Below are positions 57,653 through 64,000 of a DNA stretch of 64,000 bases, one piece after another. The translations under genes were made by a program, and so were the position numbers. Position 1 is the stretch's first letter, and the number at the start of each line of letters is the position of its first letter. The notes under the pieces are model-generated. The model was given only the letters and a program-made list of their open reading frames with translations, searched no databases and was not told where the DNA came from. The DNA comes from Dinoroseobacter sp049800775 (GTDB lineage Bacteria; Pseudomonadota; Alphaproteobacteria; Rhodobacterales; Rhodobacteraceae): positions 6,515 through 70,514 of the forward strand of contig NZ_JBNAFR010000014.1 in assembly GCF_049800775.1 (NCBI RefSeq). Reading direction: 5' to 3'.

Positions 57653-58609
57653 ATGGTACGTCACGTACATCTTCTTGATACGTCGGTTGCGACCGACAAT
57701 GTGGGTGATGAGATCATCGTCGATGCCTCCAAGGCGATCATCGCCCAGACCTTTCCGGATGCCTATATCTCGCGCTCGGCCAGCCATGACGGCCTGGGCC
57801 ATTTCGGGCGTGAACTGGTTGCGGATGCGGATGTCGCCCTGTTGATCGGCACCAACGGGCTGACACCGGCCGACCAGCGCCGGTTCAACTTCGTCTGGAC
57901 CGTGCGCGGCAAGGATGTCGAGGCCCTGCGCGACAAGGTCGTGCTGTTCGGGGTCGGGGCCAACCGGGATTTCGACAAGATCAACTGGCGCCAGAAGCGG
58001 CTGCTCTCCACGATCCTGTCCTCGCGCCACACCCATTCGGTGCGCGACGCCCAGGGCCAGAAGCTCATGGAGATGCTCGATTTCAAGGTGACCAATACCA
58101 GCTGCCCGACGCTCTGGGGCTATGCCAAGACCCCGCCCGTCGTGCCCGAGGGCAAGGCGGACCGGGTGGTCTTCACCCTGACCAAGCACAAGCCCGCCGC
58201 CGAAGACGCGCAGATGATCGAGATCCTCAAGCAGAAATATGACGAGGTCTATTTCTGGCCGCAGCAGCCCCGGGACCTGCCCTATCTGCAGGAGATCGCG
58301 GGCCTCGAGGGGATCACCGTGCTGGCCCCCAATCTGGCCGCCTATGATGCGCTGCTGGCCTCCGGTCCGATCGATGTGACCGGGACCCGGCTGCATGGCT
58401 CGATCCGCGGGCTCAAGCATGGCCGCCGGATCCTCGCCGTGTCGATCGACAACCGGGCCCGGGATATCGGGGCCGAGACGAACCTGCCGGTGCTGGCCCG
58501 GGACAAGGTGCCCGGCGAGTTTGCCAAGCTCATCGATGGGGGCTGGAAAACCGAGCTGACCCTGCCCGGGGACCGGATCGACCAGTTCACCGGACAGTTC
58601 GCCGCCTGA
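57653..58609 (+). CDS. Polysaccharide pyruvyltransferase family protein
   Basis: Protein of 318 residues with the pyruvyltransferase (WcaK/CsaB) layout: an N-terminal LLDTSVATDNVGDEIIVDA, where the family has GN.GDE; VVLFGVGANRDFD; an inner SVRDAQGQKLMEML; and the C-terminal DVTGTRLHGSIRGLKHGRRILAVSIDNR, the conserved G-T-R-L-H-G. Members add pyruvate ketals to sugars from phosphoenolpyruvate, although some in polysaccharide clusters have other roles. The ATG at 57653 has AAGGAG 5 nt before. It stands alone on the plus strand, convergent with galE. Confidence 0.82.
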   Translation: MVRHVHLLDTSVATDNVGDEIIVDASKAIIAQTFPDAYISRSASHDGLGHFGRELVADADVALLIGTNGLTPADQRRFNFVWTVRGKDVEALRDKVVLFGVGANRDFDKINWRQKRLLSTILSSRHTHSVRDAQGQKLMEMLDFKVTNTSCPTLWGYAKTPPVVPEGKADRVVFTLTKHKPAAEDAQMIEILKQKYDEVYFWPQQPRDLPYLQEIAGLEGITVLAPNLAAYDALLASGPIDVTGTRLHGSIRGLKHGRRILAVSIDNRARDIGAETNLPVLARDKVPGEFAKLIDGGWKTELTLPGDRIDQFTGQFAA

Positions 58610-58982
58610 GCTCCGGATCTGCCGACGCATTGACGAGCCCGGCGGGCCCGCTGCCGGGCCGGGCAGGTCCCCGGGCGTAATCTGTGGGCGGCCCGGGTGT
58701 CGTGCGCTCCGAACACGTCACCGGCCGGTCTCGGCGCGCAGGTCGTGCCGAGTTGCTGTCGACAGCCGGTCGGCACTCTGCGGCCCGCGCGTCTGCATCG
58801 GTCCCGGTCTCACCGGCGCTGAGCGGGCGCCCTCCGGGCCTTGCCGTCGTCCTTGCGCGCCGCCGGATCGAGCCGCCTTGGCCCGCCGGATCGGGAAGCC
58901 CGCCCCCGGGGTCAGACTTGCGGCATAAGCTTTGTTATGTTGTGAATGCCCCCAAAGGGCGGCCCCGGCGCAGGTCTTGGCC
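58610..58982. other. Convergent intergenic region before galE
   Basis: This 373-bp gap lies between the ends of two convergent genes. GCCCGGC (58637-58643) and GCCGGGC (58653-58659) form a GC stem close to the pyruvyltransferase stop but lack a T tract. A short AT-richer piece lies at 58920-58950. Open frames here have no family-like sequence. Confidence 0.4.
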
Positions 58983-60002
58983 TCAGGGGGTGTTGCCGCG
59001 CGCCCGGGCCTGCACCCAGGCCCAGCTCGAGGCGCACATGGCCTCCAGATCCCGCTTGGTTTCAAACCCCAGAACCGCGCGCGCCTTGTCCACTTGCGCG
59101 CAATAGACCGGCACATCCCCGGGCCGGCGCGCCACGATCTCATAGGGCAGATCCCGCCCGCAGGCCTTGGAATAGGCCGCGATCATGTCGAGGACCGAGT
59201 GCCCCTGTCCGGTGCCCAGATTGACGAGATGGCCCTTCTGAGTGCTGAGCAGCGCCTGCAGGGACAGCACATGCCCCTCGGCGAGATCCTCCACATGGAT
59301 GTAATCCCGCAGCCCGGTCCCGTCCGGGGTCGGGTAATCATTGCCAAAGACCTGCAGATGGGGCCGCTGGCCCATGGCCACCTGGGCGATATAGGGCATC
59401 AGGTTGTTGGGAATGTCGGACGGATCCTCGCCGATCAGGGTCGAGCTATGGGCGCCTGCGGGATTGAAATAGCGCAGGATGCCGAAGGCCCATTTGGGAT
59501 CGGATTGCGCCAGGGCGTCGAGCACCAGCTCCCCGGTGATCTTGGTCAGCCCATAGGGGTTGGTATGCCGGTGCGGGGCGGTCTCCGGGGTCGGCGTCTC
59601 ATCGGGGATGCCATAGACCGTGGCCGAGGAGGAAAACACCAGCCGGTGGACGCCCGCCACGTCCATTTCCTGAAGCAGTCCGACCAGCCCGGAACAGTTC
59701 GTTTCGAAATAGTTCAGCGGCATCGCCACGCTCTCGCCCACGGCCTTGCGGGCGGCGAAATGGACGACCGCGTCGATCCGGGTCTCGGTGAAGATCCGCG
59801 CCAGCAGGGCCCGGTCCAGCACCGACCCCCTGTAGAGCCGCACCGGGCCGCCGGTGATCAGTTCCAGCCGGTCGGGCACGTCATCGGCCGCGTTGGAGAA
59901 ATTGTCGAGGATCACCACCTCGTAGCCCGCAGACTTCAGGGCGACATAGGTATGGGATCCGATATAGCCCGCACCACCGGTCAGAAGGATCGTTTCAGTC
60001 AT
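58983..60002 (-). CDS. galE: UDP-glucose 4-epimerase
   Basis: Interconverts UDP-glucose and UDP-galactose with tightly bound NAD. The 339 residues align with GalE throughout: ILLTGGAGYIGSHTYVALKSAGY, VVILDNFSNA, VVHFAARKAVGES, LVFSSSATVYG, NPYGLTKITGELVL (catalytic Tyr at about 149, Lys +4), LRYFNPAGAHSS, GTGLRDYIHVEDLAEGHV and NLGTGQGHSVLDMI. The ATG at 60000-60002 has AAAGG upstream. It follows the second pyruvyltransferase-like gene by 61 bp on the same strand; a galactose pyruvylated on the polymer would link the two. Confidence 0.97.
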   Translation of the reverse strand: MTETILLTGGAGYIGSHTYVALKSAGYEVVILDNFSNAADDVPDRLELITGGPVRLYRGSVLDRALLARIFTETRIDAVVHFAARKAVGESVAMPLNYFETNCSGLVGLLQEMDVAGVHRLVFSSSATVYGIPDETPTPETAPHRHTNPYGLTKITGELVLDALAQSDPKWAFGILRYFNPAGAHSSTLIGEDPSDIPNNLMPYIAQVAMGQRPHLQVFGNDYPTPDGTGLRDYIHVEDLAEGHVLSLQALLSTQKGHLVNLGTGQGHSVLDMIAAYSKACGRDLPYEIVARRPGDVPVYCAQVDKARAVLGFETKRDLEAMCASSWAWVQARARGNTP

Positions 60003-60063
60003 GGGGGGCCTTTACGCTGTCAACACGAAACTGTCGGTGTTCTGACGGGCGGTTCGGAGCCTG

Positions 60064-61203
60064 TCAATGGCGCGACCCGGCGGGCGGGGTGAGCCTGTGT
60101 GGCACGCCATTGCGGTCGAGAAACGCTGCAAACCCCGCGAGATAGTCCGGCTGGCGCGCGTTGAACGGGGCCGGGTCGTACTCGGCCAGAAGGCGCGCGG
60201 GATCCAGGGCTCCGGCGTCGAGTGCCTGCGCGGCCGGCCGGGCCGGGATGCCCGCCTGCCGGGCCATCTCGGCGGTGCGGCTGTCATGGGTCAGCAGGAT
60301 CGCGGGCCGCCCGGCCAGAAGGGCGGCGATCACCCCATGGAGCCGCGTGCCGATGACCAGATCGCGGCTGGCGGCCCACGCGATCCAGTCCTCGGCCCGG
60401 CCAAACAGCTTCACATGGGCCGCCGCCCAGCCCGCCAGCCGGGCGCGATCCGCCTCCCCCAGGGCCTGGGACAGGAGCGGCCAGGCCGGATCCTCCGGTG
60501 GCAGCGCGCCCCGCGCCAGCCGCATCAGCGGCAGCTCGGTCTGGGCCGTGTAATCGGCCCCCAGCCGCCGGGCCTCGCCCAGCATGAACCGGCCCAGCAC
60601 ATGGCGCGGGCTGTCCCGGGCCGGGATCCGGTCCCCGGGCAGCCCGCCATTCAGTCCCAGCCGCAGGGGCCGGTCGGGATCCGGCGGCGCGAGGGGCGCG
60701 ATCTGCGCCGGGCGGTCCAGGTGATAGAGCAGCGAGGGGCAGCCGGTCACGGTCACATTGTGGATCCCGTAATGGTCCAGCACCTCGGCGCTGAAGGTGC
60801 CGCGCACCGAGATCGAGGCGCTGCGCTCGGACACCGCGCTGAGAAACCGCAAACTGCCCCTGGGCAGCTCGGGGATCCGGTCCTCCTGGGCCTGCGCGCC
60901 GAGCCCCAGCACCACGGTGGGCTTGTCCATTTGCTCGACCAGGGCGGCCATCTCGCCCAGATCGCGGGCCGGTTGCAGCCAGTTGGCCGCCGCCAGCACC
61001 ACCCCGTCGCAAGCCTCGGCGATCTCGCCCAGATCGGTGATCTCACGCGGCGGCCGGGCCAGCCCGCGCACCAGCCGCAGCACCGCCGCCGAGAAGATCA
61101 GGTTGCCGGTATTCTGCCCCGTCTCGCTCAGAAACTGCGCCACCGGGCGGGTCTCATCGGGCCCGGGCAGCGGGTAGATCGCCGAGATATAGGGGGTCTG
61201 CAC
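60064..61203 (-). CDS. Polysaccharide pyruvyltransferase family protein
   Basis: Protein of 379 residues of the polysaccharide pyruvyl transferase family. SETGQNTGNLIFSAAVLRLV takes the place of the usual N-terminal GN.GD motif, then VVLGLGAQAQEDRIPEL, SISVRGTFSAEVLDHYGIHNVTVTGCPSLLY and the conserved DLVIGTRLHGVIAALLAGRPAILLTHDSRTAEMA. It is clearly different from the other family member at 57653, so each probably modifies a different residue. The GTG at 61201-61203 has AAAGGCGG upstream. Its operon partner is galE. Confidence 0.85.
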   Translation of the reverse strand: MQTPYISAIYPLPGPDETRPVAQFLSETGQNTGNLIFSAAVLRLVRGLARPPREITDLGEIAEACDGVVLAAANWLQPARDLGEMAALVEQMDKPTVVLGLGAQAQEDRIPELPRGSLRFLSAVSERSASISVRGTFSAEVLDHYGIHNVTVTGCPSLLYHLDRPAQIAPLAPPDPDRPLRLGLNGGLPGDRIPARDSPRHVLGRFMLGEARRLGADYTAQTELPLMRLARGALPPEDPAWPLLSQALGEADRARLAGWAAAHVKLFGRAEDWIAWAASRDLVIGTRLHGVIAALLAGRPAILLTHDSRTAEMARQAGIPARPAAQALDAGALDPARLLAEYDPAPFNARQPDYLAGFAAFLDRNGVPHRLTPPAGSRH

Positions 61204-61356
61204 CGCGTATCCGCCTTTTGAAGAGCCTGAGGAGGGGCCTTGTGACGCCCCGCACAGGTCCCGCGCGGGGCCCGTTCAGGCCCGTTCATGCCTGTCTAGC
61301 GCCGATTGCGCCCGAGGGGGAGGTGCCCCTGCCCTCCTGTCCCGCGGTCTCCGGCG

Positions 61357-62214
61357 CTATGGGGTCAGTGTCGCCGGATCGGGGATCCGCGCCGCCGGAA
61401 TGCTCAGGCTGCGCAGCCCGTCTTCGGTGCTGGCCACCGCCGAGAGCACCCCGTGGATCACCGGTCCCGCCTCGGTCAGGGCCAGAAGCGGCGCGCCGCT
61501 ATCGCCCTGCATGGCGGGGCACGGGGTCTCGAGGATGGCGCCCCCGGCGCGCAATTGGCCGGGCCCGCAGGCCCGGGCCAGGGACAGAACATGGGGCCGC
61601 AGCCCGGCATAGCCCGCCAGCGCCGTCGCGCTGCCTCCGGTCCCGGAGCGGGCCATGGGCAGGATCCCGGCGCTTGCCCCCAAGGGGGTGTCGAGCACCA
61701 ACAGGGCCCAATCCCGGGCAATCCCGCCGCGGAAATCCCGGCTTGCCGGATCCTGTACCGGGTCCAGCACATAGCGGCGCACCCCCGCCACTCCGAGCCC
61801 CGTGCCGCGCTGGTAGCCTGCCACAAAGCGCAGGCTCTGGGCCGGGATCCAGGCCTTGCGGGCGTAGTTATACAGGCAATGGGCCGCGGTCAGCACCACC
61901 GCCTCGGCCACTAGCGTGCCGGTGCAATGGCTGCGGATCTGCAGGCTGGCGAAATTCACCCGCCCGATGGCCCGCCAGGGCGCGGTCCCGGCATCGAGGA
62001 TCTCGCGCCCCCGGATCGCGGCACAGCCCGCCTCCCCCTGCCGCCCGGCGCCGCAGATCCCACTGAGCTCCGGGCGATAGATCTGGTTATGCAGGGTTCC
62101 GGCATCGGGGGTCTGGGCCAGCCCCGGCCCCGGGCCCAAGCCGAGGCTCCCGCCCAAACCGACCCCCCCGCCGAGCAGGAGGGCGCCCAGCAGGTTGGCG
62201 ATCCCGGCCCGCAT
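61357..62214 (-). CDS. Secreted trypsin-like serine protease
   Basis: Exported serine protease of 285 residues. The signal peptide is a Gly/Leu-rich helix ending GPGPGLAQ. The chymotrypsin-fold catalytic triad is visible: VLTAAHCLYN (His about 111), ARDWALLVLD (Asp about 166) and CPAMQGDSGAPLL (Ser about 237). HCTGTLVAEAVVL and the cysteine pairs fit the fold. The mature N-terminus contains two more Cys. The ATG at 62212-62214 begins the signal peptide; the frame continues upstream but is antisense to the RTX gene. It is divergent from that gene and might process it or another surface protein. Confidence 0.88.
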   Translation of the reverse strand: MRAGIANLLGALLLGGGVGLGGSLGLGPGPGLAQTPDAGTLHNQIYRPELSGICGAGRQGEAGCAAIRGREILDAGTAPWRAIGRVNFASLQIRSHCTGTLVAEAVVLTAAHCLYNYARKAWIPAQSLRFVAGYQRGTGLGVAGVRRYVLDPVQDPASRDFRGGIARDWALLVLDTPLGASAGILPMARSGTGGSATALAGYAGLRPHVLSLARACGPGQLRAGGAILETPCPAMQGDSGAPLLALTEAGPVIHGVLSAVASTEDGLRSLSIPAARIPDPATLTP

Positions 62215-62358
62215 CCGGGGCCCGGGATGCGGACGTCCCGCGCCCCTTAAAATTCGCGCGAAACGCCACCCTTTTGCCCTGCCCCTCGCCCGGCCCGTGA
62301 CGTCGCGGGGGGGAATGCTGTCCGCGCACGAAGCGCAGATTGTCCAAGGGGGGCCAAG

Positions 62359-64000
62359 GTGGCGCAGATTGTTCATGTCACGACACTGACCGATCCGGTC
62401 GCAGTGGACCAGCCCGCTGCGCCGGTCACCGCGTTGGAGATCGGCCAGACCGCCAACGGGGCGCTGCTCTATGCGAGCAGCCCTGCGGGGGGCGTGGTCA
62501 CGGCCTATGCGCTCTCGGGCAGCGGGTCGGCGACCCTGGTCGATCAGCAGGCGCTGACCGATCCGCCTTCTGCCGGGGGCGGGGGTGCGGACGCGCCGGA
62601 GGCCGTGGTCACCCTGAACGGGCAGATATACCGGGTGGTGCTCGACCATCCGGATCACGCGGTGCAGCTTTTTCGCCTGAATCCCACGGGCGGATCCGAT
62701 CTGGTCGCGACCATGGGGGCGGAGCAGGGTCTGGGCCTGTCGACCCCCACGCAGCTTGAGGTGCTGGAGGTCGCAGGCACGGCCTATGCCATCATCGGCG
62801 GGGCCGGGTCCTCCTCCCTCAGCGTGCTGGAGGTGACCGCCACGGGGGAGCTGATCCCCCGGGACCATGTCATCGACGATATGGAGACCCGGTTCTCCCG
62901 GGTTACCAGCCTCGAGACCCTGCAGGTCGACGGGCGCAGCTATGTGATTGCGGGCGGGGCCGATGACGGCCTGTCCCTGTTCGAGCTTTTGCCGGGGGGG
63001 CGGCTCGTCCATCTCGATACGGTGGCCGACAGTGCCGAGATGTCCCTCGTGAATGTGGTGACCCTGGCCGCCCAGGAGACCGGAAACGGCCTGCAGATCT
63101 TCGCCGGATCCGAGCGGGAGCCCGGGGTGACCCAGCTGCAGGTTTCGCTCGGCACGACCGGGGCGGTGCAGCTCGCCTGGGATGGCGGGGCGACCCTGAC
63201 GGGCACGGCGGGGGCGGACCTGCTGGTGGGCGGTGCCGGGGCCGACCTGCTGAAAGGTGGCGCGGGCGCGGATCTGCTGCTCGATGGCGGCGGAGAGGAC
63301 CGGATGCAGGGCGGTGCCGGCGCGGATCTCTTCCTGCTGGATGCCGATGGGGCGGTGGATCATATCCTCGATTTCGATCCGCGCGAGGATGTGCTGGATC
63401 TCTCGGCCTGGACCATGCTGCGCAGCATGGATCAGATTGCCATCACCCAGACCAGCGATGGCGCCCGCCTCAGCTTTGGCGAGGAGGTGCTGATCCTGCA
63501 CAACCCGGAGGGCGGGGCCTATGATCCGAGCCTGCTGGCCGGGCTCGATGTGCTCAATCTCAGCCGGGTGCATCTGACCATGTTCGACGGCCTGACCCCG
63601 GACCCGGTGCAGATCCTGTTCGAAGGCAGCGCGGCGGGCGAGACGATCCATGGCAACGCGGCGGACAACACCCTGCTGGGCCTGGGGGGCAATGATGTTC
63701 TTCTGGGTGGCGCGGGGGCCGACTATCTCGATGGCGGCGCGGGGACGGACCGTGCCGCCTATTGGACGGCATCCGCCGGGGTCATGGTCGATCTGGAGAA
63801 CAGCCAGGCCAATACCGGAGATGCGGCGGGCGATGTCTATGAGAACATCGAGGACCTGCAGGGCACCAAGTACCGGGATGATCTGCGCGGGGACAGCGCG
63901 GTCAACACGCTGATAGGGGCGGCTGGCAGTGACACCCTCTGGGGGCGCGCGGGCAATGACCGGCTCCTTGCCGGAGACGGCAATGATGTTCTTCTGGGGG
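62359..64000 (+). CDS. RTX-type calcium-binding protein (partial)
   Basis: Runs off the window after 547 codons. Residues 1-270 are a beta-propeller-like region (VTALEIGQTANGALLYASSPAGG, TQLEVLEVAGTAYAIIGGAGSS, SLETLQVDGRSYVIAGGADDG). Then come RTX nonapeptides in two blocks, about 275-315 (LVGGAGADLLKGGAGADLLL, LQGGAGADLF-like) and about 433-547 (LLGLGGNDVLLGGAGADYLD, GRAGNDRLLAGDGNDVLLG), with a serralysin-type segment DHILDFDPREDVLDLSAW between. RTX proteins leave the cell by type I secretion and fold on binding calcium. The GTG at 62359 has AAGGGGGG about 7 nt upstream. No transporter genes are in view. Confidence 0.88.
   Translation, partial: MAQIVHVTTLTDPVAVDQPAAPVTALEIGQTANGALLYASSPAGGVVTAYALSGSGSATLVDQQALTDPPSAGGGGADAPEAVVTLNGQIYRVVLDHPDHAVQLFRLNPTGGSDLVATMGAEQGLGLSTPTQLEVLEVAGTAYAIIGGAGSSSLSVLEVTATGELIPRDHVIDDMETRFSRVTSLETLQVDGRSYVIAGGADDGLSLFELLPGGRLVHLDTVADSAEMSLVNVVTLAAQETGNGLQIFAGSEREPGVTQLQVSLGTTGAVQLAWDGGATLTGTAGADLLVGGAGADLLKGGAGADLLLDGGGEDRMQGGAGADLFLLDADGAVDHILDFDPREDVLDLSAWTMLRSMDQIAITQTSDGARLSFGEEVLILHNPEGGAYDPSLLAGLDVLNLSRVHLTMFDGLTPDPVQILFEGSAAGETIHGNAADNTLLGLGGNDVLLGGAGADYLDGGAGTDRAAYWTASAGVMVDLENSQANTGDAAGDVYENIEDLQGTKYRDDLRGDSAVNTLIGAAGSDTLWGRAGNDRLLAGDGNDVLLG

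Noticed and set aside
58684..59106. 140-codon open frame overlapping the galE 3' end
   Set aside because: Arg/Pro/Ser-rich translation without motif; overlaps galE antisense.
62928..63988. Possible CRISPR-like or satellite repeats in the last kilobase
   Set aside because: The repeated DNA encodes RTX nonapeptides in one long frame; there are no spacers.
1..64000. tRNA, rRNA, CRISPR arrays, transposases, integrases and toxin-antitoxin pairs
   Set aside because: Looked for on both strands; no cloverleaf, repeat-spacer array, DDE or recombinase motif, or convincing toxin-antitoxin pair was recognised by eye.

Overview
The window looks like most of a large plasmid from an alphaproteobacterium of the Rhodobacterales (roseobacter group). 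Three things point there. Coding DNA is GC-rich throughout. A RepA-type replication initiator (37591-38631) faces a ParA/ParB partition pair (39013-41580). A rhamnose operon (rmlC, rmlB, rmlD, rmlA) begins only 166 bp from repA. From memory, RepA-I replicons carrying an rml operon are the roseobacter 'biofilm plasmids'. No chromosomal housekeeping genes, rRNA, tRNA, CRISPR array or insertion sequence were recognised.

Layout. 1-7.2 kb: ABC-type polysaccharide export (kpsT partial, kpsE, kpsM), two family-2 glycosyltransferases and manC for GDP-mannose. 7.3-15.5 kb, minus strand: two right-handed beta-helix proteins, a Wzx flippase, a glycosyltransferase and a Wzy-like polymerase. 15.8-24.4 kb: a membrane EEP-family hydrolase, a hexapeptide acetyltransferase, a rhamnosyltransferase-like enzyme, an aldo/keto reductase with a GMC-type oxidoreductase, and a large beta-helix/PKD/LamG protein, followed by an AT-richer gap of about 0.85 kb. 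25.2-31.2 kb: pssD/pssE-like transferase halves, a sulfotransferase, a large two-domain glycosyltransferase, a WcaJ-like initiating sugar transferase and an SDR. 31.4-37.4 kb: the rml operon, interleaved with two sulfotransferases and a membrane acyltransferase. 37.6-41.6 kb: replication and partition, with an iteron origin. 41.9-49 kb: a WbpM/CapD-type dehydratase, the yjbH-yjbF-yjbE exopolysaccharide genes, a strong terminator and ugd. 49-62.2 kb: a sulfotransferase remnant, an intact sulfotransferase, a 1296-residue multi-glycosyltransferase fusion, a coiled-coil partner protein, a GT4 enzyme, two pyruvyltransferase-family proteins, galE and a trypsin-like protease. 62.4-64 kb: the start of an RTX-type calcium-binding protein that runs off the end.

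Taken together the genes can make GDP-mannose, dTDP-L-rhamnose, UDP-glucuronate, UDP-galactose and probably a UDP-6-deoxy-HexNAc. They can assemble these with at least eight glycosyltransferase genes and decorate the product with sulfate, acyl and possibly pyruvyl groups. Export could be by ABC and/or Wzx/Wzy routes. The most unusual combination is a rhamnose operon with sulfotransferases and an acyltransferase built in, which suggests a sulfated, acylated rhamnose-containing surface polysaccharide. Outer-membrane export parts (Wza/Wzc or KpsD-type) were not seen and may lie outside the window.
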